Shown: piece by piece, positions 35,217 to 44,286 of the stretch
How the letters are laid out: each line of letters opens with the position of its first letter
Position numbering within the stretch: position 1 is the stretch's first letter
Source: Opitutales bacterium
GTDB taxonomy: Bacteria; Verrucomicrobiota; Verrucomicrobiia; Opitutales; UBA2995
Reading direction: 5' to 3'
DNA length: 46,467 nucleotides
Assembly (NCBI GenBank): GCA_022824405.1
Contig: JAJDZZ010000043.1
Location: forward strand, 1-46,467
The notes under the pieces: generated by a model
What the model saw: the letters and a program-made list of their open reading frames with translations, nothing else
Told to the model about the DNA's origin: nothing
The model's database searches: none
Made by a program: the position numbers and the translations under genes

Positions 35217-36083
35217 GTGAAAGTATTTTTAGATGGAGAATTTGTAGATTCGGAAGAAGCAAAGGTTTCGGTCTTTGACCACGGCCTCTTGTATGGGGAT
35301 GGAATTTTTGAGGGCATCCGCCTCTACCAAGGGTGTGTCTTCAAGTTGGAAGAGCACCTGGAACGGCTGGAATTCTCCGCCAAAGCGATACTTCTCGACC
35401 TGCCCTGGTCCCGCCGGCAATTGAGCGACTGGATATGCCAAGCCTGCCGGGAAAACGGGTTGACCGACGGATACATTCGGGTGGTGGTAACCCGCGGGGT
35501 GGGTAATTTGGGACTGTCTCCCAAAACTTGTATCAAACCCAGCCTGATCGTCATCGCGGATCATTTGCGTCTCTACCCGGAGGAATATTACGAAAAAGGA
35601 CTCAGGATAATTACCGGGCCGACCCGGCGGACGAGCGCTGCGGCCCTTTCTCCGTGCATCAAGTCGTTGAATTACCTGAACAACATCATTGCCAAGATGG
35701 AAGCGGATCGCCTGGGTTACATCGAAGCTTTGATGCTCAATGAACAGGGCTACGTGGCTGAGTGCACCGGGGACAATGTCTTTGTATTGCAAGGGGGAAG
35801 GTTGTCGACCCCTCCTTCCCATGCCGGAGCCTTGAAGGGCATTACCCGAACGGCGGTTATGGAGATTGCGGCAGAGTTGAACGTTCCCTTGAAGGAGGAA
35901 AACCTTACCCGGTATGACATTTGGGTGTCGGACGAGTGTTTCCTGACCGGAACCGCGGCTGAAGTGGCGCCCGTTGTAGAGGTAGACGGCCGAATAATTG
36001 GTTCTGGCAGGCCCGGCGAGGTGACCGGCCAATTCCTCAAAGCTTTCAGATCGAAGGTTGCGAATGAGGGAACATTCCTTTAA
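35217..36083 (+). CDS. ilvE: Branched-chain amino acid aminotransferase (class IV)
   Basis: The 288-residue fold-type IV PLP enzyme has KVFLDGEFVDSEEAKVSVFD, HGLLYGDGIFEGIRLY, the PLP lysine Lys149 in SPCIKSLNYLNN, the glutamate region LNEQGYVAECTGDNVF, and the late GTAAEVAPV motif. These support transamination of Leu, Ile and Val; D-amino-acid aminotransferase relatives are less likely because of the AECTGDN and GTAAEV motifs. The frame is open far upstream through repeat DNA. I chose the GTG at 35217, which gives the family start, MKVFLDG. No strong ribosome binding site precedes it. Confidence 0.93.
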   Translation: MKVFLDGEFVDSEEAKVSVFDHGLLYGDGIFEGIRLYQGCVFKLEEHLERLEFSAKAILLDLPWSRRQLSDWICQACRENGLTDGYIRVVVTRGVGNLGLSPKTCIKPSLIVIADHLRLYPEEYYEKGLRIITGPTRRTSAAALSPCIKSLNYLNNIIAKMEADRLGYIEALMLNEQGYVAECTGDNVFVLQGGRLSTPPSHAGALKGITRTAVMEIAAELNVPLKEENLTRYDIWVSDECFLTGTAAEVAPVVEVDGRIIGSGRPGEVTGQFLKAFRSKVANEGTFL

Positions 36084-36166
36084 TTCAGGTTTATTAAATT
36101 TGGGTTCGAGAATGGTTTCTCCCAAGCTTGGAGGCTTGCCCAGCCCAAATTACTTGTTCTTGTTAG

Positions 36167-36195
36167 TTGAAAAAATTTCGATGGGAACATATTGT
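36167..36195 (+). promoter_or_regulatory. Sigma-70-like promoter of mcsA-mcsB-clpC
   Basis: TTGAAA (36167-36172) and TATTGT (36190-36195) are separated by 17 bases, about 60 bases before mcsA. A perfect ten-base palindrome CCAAGCTTGG lies upstream (36122-36131). No CtsR-type direct repeat or CIRCE element was seen. Confidence 0.6.
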
Positions 36196-36255
36196 GCTTG
36201 TAGAAAAAAGCCTTAACCTTACCCGAGAAAACCCTAGCCCAGGGAATCCTATCTA

Positions 36256-36768
36256 ATGGCCGAACCCATACAGTGCGACCTTTGCAGCAAATCGGCGACG
36301 GTCCATCTCACCCAAATCGTGGATGGAAAAATCCACAAGGTCGACCTTTGTGAAACCTGTGCCAATGAGAAGGGCGTGACCGATCCCAATGGGTTTTCCC
36401 TGGGAGATTTACTGGGCGGAAATGTGGAGAACGAGCGCTTGGGCAATGCGCCCATCCACCTTAAATGCGAAGTTTGCGGCTTTACTCCGGCCGATTACAA
36501 AAAACACGGAAGGCTCGGATGTCCAAGCTGTTACAAAAATTTGCGCCCCCTGATCATGCCCATGCTGGCCCACATGCACAAGGGTACGGTTCACGATGGT
36601 AAAATCCCGCGCCATACCCTGACTCGGGAAGAGCAAAAGCAGAAACTCGATGACCTGAACGCCAGTTTGAAGAAAGCCGTCACGGAGGAACGATTTGAAG
36701 ATGCGGCCCGGATCAGGGATGCGATCATTCGGCAAATCGAGAAAGATGAAGGGGCTCATGTCCATTAG
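36256..36768 (+). CDS. mcsA: McsA-like zinc-finger activator of arginine kinase (UVR-motif protein)
   Basis: The 170-residue protein has three visible cysteine pairs: Cys7/Cys10, Cys32/Cys35, and the second finger Cys71/Cys74 with Cys89/Cys92. A C-terminal UVR helix pair (residues about 125-162, KLDDLNASLKKAVTEERFED then AARIRDAIIRQIEK) completes the McsA architecture. In Firmicutes McsA activates the arginine kinase McsB and binds heavy metals. The stop codon overlaps mcsB by eleven bases, consistent with obligate cotranslation. It is the first gene of the mcsA-mcsB-clpC unit. Confidence 0.94.
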   Translation: MAEPIQCDLCSKSATVHLTQIVDGKIHKVDLCETCANEKGVTDPNGFSLGDLLGGNVENERLGNAPIHLKCEVCGFTPADYKKHGRLGCPSCYKNLRPLIMPMLAHMHKGTVHDGKIPRHTLTREEQKQKLDDLNASLKKAVTEERFEDAARIRDAIIRQIEKDEGAHVH

Positions 36769-37846
36769 CGCCTTAGTGGAAAGTATGGGTGAAATGACCC
36801 ATAGGGCGGGGTCCCGACGCCCCATTGTCATGAGCACCCGCATTCGTTTGGCCAGAAATTTGGCTCACTATCCCTTTCCAGGTTGGGCCAAAAAGGCGCA
36901 AAGAGATGAAGTGTTGGGACAATGTTTGGACGTGGTCATGCAAGTTCCCAAGATAAAGAGGCCAAAAGGAGGGCGCCTTGACGAACTTTCAGAACTCCAG
37001 CGGCAGATATTATTGGAGCGACATTTGATCAGCCGGGAGTTGATCTGTGAGCCGGAAGGGGCAGGAGTGATTATTTCCATTTCTAAGAACCAGGCCTGCT
37101 CTGTAATGATAAACGAGGAGGATCATCTCAGGATTCAGGTTTTGAGAAACGGTCTTCACCTGAAGCGGGCCTGGAACTTCATCGATGCCGTAGACAACGT
37201 GATCGAGCAATCGCTCAATTACGCCTATTCCAAGGAGTTGGGATATCTAACGGCTTGTCCCACCAACGTGGGCACCGGCCTCAGGGCCTCGGCCATGTTG
37301 CACCTGCCCGGCCTGGTCATATCGGGACAGATGGACAAAGTGGTGCGCGCCGTCAACCAGTTGGGCATTGCGGTGCGGGGGATATTCGGAGAAGGTTCGG
37401 ATGCCAGCGGCAGTTTTTTCCAAATTTCCAATCAACAGACATTGGGGGAGACCGAAACGGATATTCTCCAACGACTCCGCAGCGTGATGTCCACTATCAT
37501 GGAGCGGGAGCAAGACGCCCGGGAAAACGTCCTCGAGAAAGACAGTTCCAAGCTCTTGGATAAAATTGGCCGGGCTTACGGCATATTGAGACACGGGCGC
37601 CTGATCAGTTCTTCGGAAGCCATGAATCGGTTATCGCTCATACGGCTCGCCATTGACATCGGTTCCATCCCGGATGAATTTCGCGACTTGGTGGATCCTT
37701 TGTTTATCGAATGTCAACCCGGTCACGTTCAATTCAGCATAAATAAAGAAATTGAACCGACCCAGCGGGATGTTATAAGGGCTGCAATATTGCGTCAGAA
37801 GTTTTCCAAAATTCCCCAACCCGTTTTCGGTCACTTGAATTTGTAA
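36758..37846 (+). CDS. mcsB: Protein-arginine kinase McsB
   Basis: The 362-residue phosphagen-kinase-fold enzyme has VMSTRIRLARNLAHYPFP near residue 25, the acid pair in MINEEDHLRIQ (Glu120-Glu121), and CPTNVGTGLRASAM with the active-site-region cysteine at 167, the same spacing as in Bacillus McsB. McsB phosphorylates arginines on damaged proteins, marking them for ClpC. The start at 36758 lies inside the last codons of mcsA, with AAGGGG just upstream. A second long upstream in-frame extension was rejected as it is translated mcsA. No CtsR gene accompanies it. Confidence 0.96.
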   Translation: MSISALVESMGEMTHRAGSRRPIVMSTRIRLARNLAHYPFPGWAKKAQRDEVLGQCLDVVMQVPKIKRPKGGRLDELSELQRQILLERHLISRELICEPEGAGVIISISKNQACSVMINEEDHLRIQVLRNGLHLKRAWNFIDAVDNVIEQSLNYAYSKELGYLTACPTNVGTGLRASAMLHLPGLVISGQMDKVVRAVNQLGIAVRGIFGEGSDASGSFFQISNQQTLGETETDILQRLRSVMSTIMEREQDARENVLEKDSSKLLDKIGRAYGILRHGRLISSSEAMNRLSLIRLAIDIGSIPDEFRDLVDPLFIECQPGHVQFSINKEIEPTQRDVIRAAILRQKFSKIPQPVFGHLNL

Positions 37847-37879
37847 TGAGACCCTTCAACCTCCAGCGGAATACATTCC

Positions 37880-40372
37880 ATGGGACCCATGAATAACTTC
37901 ACCCCCAGAGCCCAGCAGGTTTTGGCCTTGGCCCGGAAGGAAGCCGACCGTTTTCACCATAATTTTGTGGGAACCGAGCACTTGTTGCTAGGGTTGATCA
38001 ACCTCGGTCAGGGGGTTGCGGTCAATGTTCTGCAGAACATGGGCCTGGATTTGGTCACGGTGCGAAGCGCGGTGGAAAAACAGGTCGGGATGGGACAAAA
38101 AGCCAAAACCACCGGCAACATACCCTTTACTCCGCGCGTGAAAAAAGTGCTGGCTCTGGCCAGTAAAGAGGCTAAAAACCTGAACCACAGCTACGTGGGC
38201 ACCGAACACATCCTGCTCGGATTATTGCGGGAAGGAGAGGGGGTAGCGGCCCAGGTGCTGAGGTCTCTGAACGTGGATATCGAGCGGGCCCGCCGTGAAA
38301 TCCTCAGTGAGTTGGATCCCAATTACGCCGCGAGCGGTGTGGAACAAACCTCAGGTGTGCCCCGGCAGCCGGGGGGTGAAGAAAAAAAGGAAATCAAAAC
38401 CCCCGCTTTGAAGGCATTTGGCCGCGACCTGACCGAAATGGCCCGCAAGAACGAACTCGATCCCGTGATCGGCCGCAAACGGGAGATTCGCCGAGTCATT
38501 CAAATTTTATGCCGTCGAACCAAGAACAACCCCGTGTTGATCGGGGAGGCCGGGGTGGGGAAAACGGCCATTGTAGAAGGTCTGGCCCAGGAGATTGTCA
38601 ACGGGCTGGTACCGGAACTTTTGGGGGATAAACGGCTCGTTACCCTGGATTTGGCCCTCATGGTGGCCGGAACCAAGTACCGCGGTCAGTTCGAGGAGCG
38701 CATCAAGGCGGTAATGGACGAGATCAAGCGAAGTAAGAACATCCTCCTCTTTATCGATGAGTTGCATACCATAGTTGGCGCCGGTGCGGCCGAGGGCGCC
38801 ATGGATGCCTCCAATATTTTCAAACCCTCCCTGTCGCGGGGAGAACTTCAATGCATTGGAGCTACCACCCTGGCGGAACACCGCAAGTTCATCGAAAAGG
38901 ATTCGGCTCTGGACAGGAGATTCCAGAGCATAAAGGTGGACGCCCCATCGGTAGAGGATACCATCAAGATCCTGCATGGCATTCGCGGAAAATACGAGGA
39001 GCACCACAACGTGACCTATACGGATGGAGCCCTAGAGCGGGCCGTAAAACTATCCGACCGTTATATTACGAGTCGCTATCTTCCCGACAAGGCCATTGAC
39101 GTCCTCGATGAAGCGGGTTCGCGGTGTCGCATCGCCAGCCTGAACCGGCCGCCCGAAATCGACCGGTTGCAAAAGAAAATCGATGAAGTTTGCGGAAAAA
39201 AGGAGGAGGCCATCAGTGAACAGCATTTTGAAGAGGCTGCCAAGTTCCGGGACAAGGAGAAACAACTCCGCCATAAGCGGGAGGCGCTGCTGGAGGAGTG
39301 GAGGGAAAGCCGCAAGCATATGAAGATTGTGGTGGACGAGGACGACATGCTCAAGGTCGTCTCGAATTGGACCGGAATTCCTTTGACCCGCATGGAGAAA
39401 AAGGAAACGCAGAAGTTGCTCGAACTGGAAAAGGATCTGCAGGAAGTGGTGATAGGACAAAACCCGGCAACCGAGGTCGTGGCCAAGGCGCTGCGGCGGT
39501 CACGGGCCGACTTGAAAGATCCTCGCCGTCCCATCGGATCCTTCATGTTCCTCGGTCCCACCGGGGTGGGTAAGACGCACTTGGCCAAGACCTTGGCTGA
39601 GAAGATGTTCGGCAACCCGGACGCCATAGTCCAAATCGACATGTCCGAGTACATGGAAAAGTTCACCGTCTCCCGTTTGATCGGATCGCCGCCCGGTTAC
39701 GTGGGGCACGAGGAAGGCGGCCAGTTATCCGAAGCGGTGCGGCGCAAGCCCTACGCCGTGGTGCTTTTCGACGAAATCGAAAAAGCTCACCCCGATGTCA
39801 TACAACTCCTGCTCCAGGTGTTGGAAGACGGACGGCTGACCGACAGCCTGGGCCGTGTGGTGGATTTTCGGAATACGATCATCATCATGACTTCCAACGT
39901 CGGCGCCAGGCTTATTCAGAGGGAAACATCCCTCGGTTTTGGCAAATTGACCGGACAGGCCAGCAACTTCGAATGGATCAAGGAACGAATTCTTGATGAG
40001 TCGAAGCGCATTTTCAAACCGGAGTTCCTCAACCGGATCAACGAGTTGGTGGTATTTCACTCCTTGAGGCGGGATGACCTGGTCAAAATTGTCGATATCG
40101 AATTGAAGGAAGTCATAAAGCGGTTGCAACGACACGATATCAACTTGTCCATGTCGGCTGAGGCAAAGGAGTTTCTCATCGACAAGGGTTACGACGAGAA
40201 ATATGGAGCCCGCCCGCTCCGCCGCGCCGTGGAGCGCTATTTGGAGGACCCCTTGGCGGAGTCGATTCTCAGGGGAAATCTCAAGAAGGGCGAGCCCATT
40301 TTGGTGGTGGTTGAAAACGATGAGATCAAGTTCGAGCAAAAGCAATCATCCTCGGAAGTAGCATCTAATTGA
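37880..40372 (+). CDS. clpC: ClpC-type AAA+ unfoldase
   Basis: The 830-residue ClpC has a double Clp-N domain ([20 protein letters not shown], and a second copy near residue 74), the first nucleotide-binding domain with Walker A GEAGVGKT near residue 222, a middle domain with a UVR-like [20 protein letters not shown] stretch, and the second AAA domain with Walker A GPTGVGKT near residue 559 and a tail ending [19 protein letters not shown]. It unfolds proteins for ClpP or acts with adaptors. Adjacent mcsB suggests phosphoarginine-targeted degradation. The ATG at 37880 or the one at 37889 may be used. Confidence 0.97.
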   Translation: MGPMNNFTPRAQQVLALARKEADRFHHNFVGTEHLLLGLINLGQGVAVNVLQNMGLDLVTVRSAVEKQVGMGQKAKTTGNIPFTPRVKKVLALASKEAKNLNHSYVGTEHILLGLLREGEGVAAQVLRSLNVDIERARREILSELDPNYAASGVEQTSGVPRQPGGEEKKEIKTPALKAFGRDLTEMARKNELDPVIGRKREIRRVIQILCRRTKNNPVLIGEAGVGKTAIVEGLAQEIVNGLVPELLGDKRLVTLDLALMVAGTKYRGQFEERIKAVMDEIKRSKNILLFIDELHTIVGAGAAEGAMDASNIFKPSLSRGELQCIGATTLAEHRKFIEKDSALDRRFQSIKVDAPSVEDTIKILHGIRGKYEEHHNVTYTDGALERAVKLSDRYITSRYLPDKAIDVLDEAGSRCRIASLNRPPEIDRLQKKIDEVCGKKEEAISEQHFEEAAKFRDKEKQLRHKREALLEEWRESRKHMKIVVDEDDMLKVVSNWTGIPLTRMEKKETQKLLELEKDLQEVVIGQNPATEVVAKALRRSRADLKDPRRPIGSFMFLGPTGVGKTHLAKTLAEKMFGNPDAIVQIDMSEYMEKFTVSRLIGSPPGYVGHEEGGQLSEAVRRKPYAVVLFDEIEKAHPDVIQLLLQVLEDGRLTDSLGRVVDFRNTIIIMTSNVGARLIQRETSLGFGKLTGQASNFEWIKERILDESKRIFKPEFLNRINELVVFHSLRRDDLVKIVDIELKEVIKRLQRHDINLSMSAEAKEFLIDKGYDEKYGARPLRRAVERYLEDPLAESILRGNLKKGEPILVVVENDEIKFEQKQSSSEVASN

Positions 40373-40448
40373 CTGTTAAACGGTTAATTTTGCTGAGCCA
40401 CTTTTTCGGTTTGGCATGCCTCGGGCTTCCAAGTATTGAACGCATACC

Positions 40449-40865
40449 ATGGAGAAAACCCTGATCATTTTTAAACCCGACTGCCTCAAGAAACGAATCA
40501 TGGGAACGGTGCTCGACCGATTTGAAAGGGCGGGTTTTGAAATTGCCGGTTGTAAGATGGCAAAATTGGAGCCTGACCTCCTCAAGGAGCACTATGCCCA
40601 CTTGGCAGATAAACCCATCTTTCCGGGAATCTCTGCCTTCATGGAGTCCGGTCCCGTGGTGGTGATGATTCTGCAAGGGGATAACGTCATAAAAAGAGTC
40701 AGGGAGATGGTGGGGCCGACGGATTCGGTACATGCGCCGACGGGGACGATACGGGGCGATTACGGATATAACGCAATGAAGAATGTCGTGCATGCCTCCG
40801 ATAGCCTGGAATCGGCCCAGGCCGAGATCGGACGATTCTTCGACGTGGGCGATTTCCAGATTTAA
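40449..40865 (+). CDS. ndk: Nucleoside diphosphate kinase
   Basis: The 138-residue enzyme has the family start EKTLIIFKPDCLKKR, a middle MESGPVVVMILQGDNV, the GPTDSVHAPTGTIRGDYG block, and the phospho-histidine His115 in NVVHASDS. It interconverts NTPs and NDPs and is cytoplasmic. It follows clpC by 76 bases on the same strand and may share its transcript, though no functional link is evident. The ATG at 40449 matches the family start. It is followed by a 98-base gap before the sulfatase, with no clear terminator. Confidence 0.97.
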   Translation: MEKTLIIFKPDCLKKRIMGTVLDRFERAGFEIAGCKMAKLEPDLLKEHYAHLADKPIFPGISAFMESGPVVVMILQGDNVIKRVREMVGPTDSVHAPTGTIRGDYGYNAMKNVVHASDSLESAQAEIGRFFDVGDFQI

Positions 40866-40963
40866 TCCCCTTTCCATGAGAGAGTTATGAATCATCTGCC
40901 TTTATAGTCGAAACTCATTTGAACCGAACCGGGTCATCATCGAATTTTAGCCGATCGCTAATC

Positions 40964-42871
40964 ATGCCGCGTCTCATTGCTCATATTGCCCTTCTTATCG
41001 CGATCTCCTTTCCCGCCAAAGGGAACACTCCCAACATCCTCTGGATTACGGCAGAGGATATGAGCCCGACCCTGGGTTGCTATGGAGACGATTACGCCAT
41101 CACTCCGCATATCGACCAACTCGCATCCGAGGCAGTGTCCTATGATAATGCCTTCGCTACCTCTCCCGTATGTTCACCATCCCGGTCCTGCATTATCAAT
41201 GGACTTCCGGCTACCTCCCAGGGAACGCAACAAATGCGTTCCGCCTTTCCCATTCCGGGTTACATGAAGGGCTTTCCCAGTATCCTGCGAGCAGCCGGTT
41301 ACTACACTACGAACAACGTCAAGACCGACTATAACAGCGCGAACTGGGAGACGATCATCGCTGCCTCATGGGATGAAAGCAGCGCCACCGCTCACTGGAG
41401 AGGCCGGGCGGACGATCAACCCTTCTTCTCGGTTTTCAATTTGATGACTTCGCATCAGAGCCGGAGCATGGTGTGGCCCCATCGACAGTTTGTTTCCGAG
41501 GTTCAAAGCAAGCTCGCAACCGATGAGATCCACCATCCGGAAAAGGCTCCCGTTCCTCCCTATTACCCGGATACCCCGATCGTTCGCAAAACCCTGGCTC
41601 GTTTCTACGATTGCGTTACGGTAATGGACAAGGAAGTCGGCGCGATTCTCCGGCAATTGGAGGAAGACGGGTTGGCCGAAGACACTATCGTGTTCTTTTA
41701 CTCCGACCATGGGTCGGGCCTGCCTCGCCATAAGCGAGCTTTGCTCGATTCCGGAATGAAGGTTCCCCTCATCATCCGCTTTCCGGAAAAGTTCAGGGCT
41801 CTCGCTCCTTCGGGTCCCGGAACCCGCGCGGACCGGCTGGTTAGTTTCGACGATTTCGGCCCCACCGTTCTCAGTCTTGCGGAACTCGGGATACCCGCCT
41901 ACATGGAGGGCCAACCTTTCCTTGGCCGGGTCGCAGGTCCGGCGCGGCAATTTGTCTACGGCCATCGGGACCGCGTCGATGAAGTCCTCGATCTGGCTCG
42001 CTCCGTTCGGGATAAACGTTATCTTTACATTCGCAACTACATGCCCCATCTGGGTTACAACCAGCCGACTGCTTGGCCGGACCTGGGAGAAATCAGACAC
42101 GAATTTTACGCCCACGCAGAGAGCGGTCGAATGACAGCCCCGCAAGAGCATTTTGCCGGTCCTTCCCGTCCTCCGGAGGAACTTTACGATTGCCAGACCG
42201 ATCCCCTGAACCTGGAAAATCTGGCCGGTTCCTCCCGTCACCGTAGTGTCCTGGAGAAAATGCGGGCCCAGCTCGGCGCCCATCTAATGGATAGCAGGGA
42301 CCTCGGGTTCCTCCCCGAGGCGTTGGCATGGGAACTCAGCGCCGGAACCACCCCCTACGACCTTGCCCGGACCACTGGCTCTTACCAGCAGGCGCGGCTT
42401 ATCCAGGCAGCCTCACAAGTCGGTAACGCCTCTGAAGAGACACTGTTCTCCAACCTGACAAGCGACGATCCCGGGGTCCGCTATTGGGGGGCGGTCGGAT
42501 TCAGCGCCGGTCCAGCCCTGTCCGCGAAGGCCATCAGTGCCCTGATTGGAGCCCTCCAGGATAGGGACGCCAATGTGAGGATCGAGGCCGCCAACGCTCT
42601 GGCCCGCCATGGACGCCTGGAAGAATCGATTCCCGTTCTCGCGGAAGCATTAGAGGACGAAAATCTGTCCGCCGTTCAGCATGCCGCCCGAACGATCGAG
42701 CTCCTGGGCGAAAGGGCCATTGCCGCCCTGCCCGCTGTAACCGTCTGCGACTCCCGCATGAAACGTATCCGTCCGCCCGGGACTTCACCGGTGGTGGTCG
42801 ATCCGGAAAAGGACCAGGCCATGTTCATCGGCTTCTCCACCGAAGCCTTCCTCAAGCGATTTGGTCCCTGA
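40964..42871 (+). CDS. Exported sulfatase (formylglycine type) with HEAT-like C-terminus
   Basis: A signal peptide (residues 1 to about 20) is followed by an alkaline-phosphatase-superfamily sulfatase domain. It has the metal pair in WITAEDMSPT (Glu31-Asp32), the modification site C-S-P-S-R at Cys70, and FFYSDHGSGLPRHKRALLDSG. It would hydrolyse sulfate esters or N-sulfates on a polysaccharide. The Cys needs an anaerobic-type or FGE-type modifying enzyme, which is not in the window. From about residue 490 on, helical HEAT-like repeats follow (DPGVRYWGAVGFSA, DANVRIEAANALARHG, NLSAVQHAARTIELLG). The ATG at 40964 marks the signal peptide. Confidence 0.92.
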   Translation: MPRLIAHIALLIAISFPAKGNTPNILWITAEDMSPTLGCYGDDYAITPHIDQLASEAVSYDNAFATSPVCSPSRSCIINGLPATSQGTQQMRSAFPIPGYMKGFPSILRAAGYYTTNNVKTDYNSANWETIIAASWDESSATAHWRGRADDQPFFSVFNLMTSHQSRSMVWPHRQFVSEVQSKLATDEIHHPEKAPVPPYYPDTPIVRKTLARFYDCVTVMDKEVGAILRQLEEDGLAEDTIVFFYSDHGSGLPRHKRALLDSGMKVPLIIRFPEKFRALAPSGPGTRADRLVSFDDFGPTVLSLAELGIPAYMEGQPFLGRVAGPARQFVYGHRDRVDEVLDLARSVRDKRYLYIRNYMPHLGYNQPTAWPDLGEIRHEFYAHAESGRMTAPQEHFAGPSRPPEELYDCQTDPLNLENLAGSSRHRSVLEKMRAQLGAHLMDSRDLGFLPEALAWELSAGTTPYDLARTTGSYQQARLIQAASQVGNASEETLFSNLTSDDPGVRYWGAVGFSAGPALSAKAISALIGALQDRDANVRIEAANALARHGRLEESIPVLAEALEDENLSAVQHAARTIELLGERAIAALPAVTVCDSRMKRIRPPGTSPVVVDPEKDQAMFIGFSTEAFLKRFGP

Positions 42872-42878
42872 GGTAGTA

Positions 42879-44243
42879 TCAGTCCCTGTATTTCTCCATC
42901 ATCCGGATCTGGGCGGCTTTGGCCGCCTTGACGTATTTGTCGAATGGGATGCCGGAGACTTCTTCGATGGCCTCCTTGAACAAGTCCTGCCCGGAGAGTC
43001 GCTTTTGTGAATCCAGGAGGCGAGTCCTCACGGCATCGAGAAACCGATCGGCGTAGCGCATGTAAGCGTCCAGGACGATAAAGCGAGCACCCCCGGGATT
43101 CTCGTAATTTATCCAGATTTTGGCATTGGGGCTGATGTCTTTGCCTTGGCGCTTTTCACCTTCGTGCCAGTTGAGTAAATCGAGGCCTTCACCGAGGGAG
43201 TTTTCTGAGGTTTTCCACCGGTTGTAAGCCTGCAAGTCATAGATCTCACCGACACCCAAAACTTTAATCTGAGCCACGTCATTGAGAAGGTGGGTAAAGA
43301 CGGTGTTAAACCAGTCGCGGTCGTTGACCCGAAAACGCTTCCTGCTCACCTTCTCTTTCAGTTCGTTGACGAATCCTCCGCGAAAACGGCTGTTGCGACG
43401 AGCGACCCAGGTAAACGGATCGTAGATGTGGTATAGATTGGCTACGTAGGTATCACGTAGGCGTTCAATCTGTTCGAGGGCCGGTTCCTTAGAATTATAA
43501 AATATGGGATAGGTGATCTCGACCTCCTTGAATGCGCCGGGCGGCACCTGGTGGCTAAGCCCGCTCTGCATCAAATGAAAGCCTTTGTTGGTATCCAGGT
43601 TGAGACCATCCTCCTTGATCACCCAACGGGGCCACTGGTTTCCATTCTCTTCATTACGGAACATATAAAATACCTCCCACCGGGTCAGGACGCGCCGTTC
43701 CCAGGTTTTCGTCTCTTCGTTATAACGAATGTCTTTGGCGTATTTGGACTGGGGCCGGTTGGGCAGCATCTTGTTCAACCTGTCCAGATCCCAGACGATC
43801 AGGGCTTCGATCCGGAAAAAGGGTTTGGTATTGAGCCGATAAAGAATGGATCGCTCCCGGGTCAGCCATTGCGAGCGGTCGGCTTTAAAATTGCGTATGT
43901 CGAAGCTCTCCGTCAGTTCCTGGAGGTGCTTTTCTATGCCCAATCCCGCTTGGGTGCGAAGGTTCATATGCTGAATTTCAAAACGCAGCAGTTTCTCATG
44001 ATAAGCAATAAGGTACCTTTTGAAGGTATCGACAAATCCCCAGACCACCGCATTGGTTCCGTTATATTCCTTGCCGGTAATCCCATCGATAACATCCATT
44101 TCCCCGGCGAAAATGACAAAGGGCTCCAGATTAATGATGTCCTCCTCAACCAATTCCGCATCTTCCTGGGCTAACCCGGACAGAGCGAATCCGGCGAACA
44201 GCGCAAAATTCAGCGTCTTTTTTATTTCGGTTGGTATAGCCAT
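42879..44243 (-). CDS. Exported protein of unknown function
   Basis: I do not recognise this family. The 454-residue protein has a signal peptide ending near LSGLAQEDA and an acidic stretch, then INLEPFVIFAGEMDVIDG. The L-x-P-F-x-V kind of motif is also seen at the mature N-terminus of many TonB-dependent receptors of Opitutae-type bacteria. The rest is charged, rich in Trp, Tyr and Arg, with segments such as RFEIQHMNLRTQAGLGIEKH, WEVFYMFRNEENGNQWPRW and RNSRFRGGFVNELKEKV, and no transmembrane helices. The frame continues beyond 44243, but the signal peptide fixes this start. It is divergent from the epoxide-hydrolase-like gene. Confidence 0.8.
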   Translation of the reverse strand: MAIPTEIKKTLNFALFAGFALSGLAQEDAELVEEDIINLEPFVIFAGEMDVIDGITGKEYNGTNAVVWGFVDTFKRYLIAYHEKLLRFEIQHMNLRTQAGLGIEKHLQELTESFDIRNFKADRSQWLTRERSILYRLNTKPFFRIEALIVWDLDRLNKMLPNRPQSKYAKDIRYNEETKTWERRVLTRWEVFYMFRNEENGNQWPRWVIKEDGLNLDTNKGFHLMQSGLSHQVPPGAFKEVEITYPIFYNSKEPALEQIERLRDTYVANLYHIYDPFTWVARRNSRFRGGFVNELKEKVSRKRFRVNDRDWFNTVFTHLLNDVAQIKVLGVGEIYDLQAYNRWKTSENSLGEGLDLLNWHEGEKRQGKDISPNAKIWINYENPGGARFIVLDAYMRYADRFLDAVRTRLLDSQKRLSGQDLFKEAIEEVSGIPFDKYVKAAKAAQIRMMEKYRD

Positions 44244-44252
44244 AGTTTTTTT

Positions 44253-44282
44253 ATAATAAATTCTTCGGTTGATAATTTTCAA
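44253..44282 (-). promoter_or_regulatory. Promoter for the minus-strand gene starting at 44243
   Basis: On the minus strand TTGAAA (44277-44282) and TATTAT (44253-44258) are 18 bases apart. Only nine bases lie between the -10 and the start codon, so the mRNA would be leaderless or nearly so. The whole divergent intergenic region is 43 bases, so the two promoters must overlap. Confidence 0.5.
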
Positions 44283-44286
44283 TATC

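Noticed and set aside
36098-36135. GGGTTCGAGAATGG upstream of mcsA resembles a tRNA T-loop.
   Set aside because: No matching seven-base acceptor stem, D-arm or anticodon arm is present. The adjacent palindrome CCAAGCTTGG explains the apparent pairing.
36084-36255. CtsR box or CIRCE element before mcsA.
   Set aside because: Neither the heptad direct repeat GGTCAAA-type nor the TTAGCACTC inverted repeat is present.
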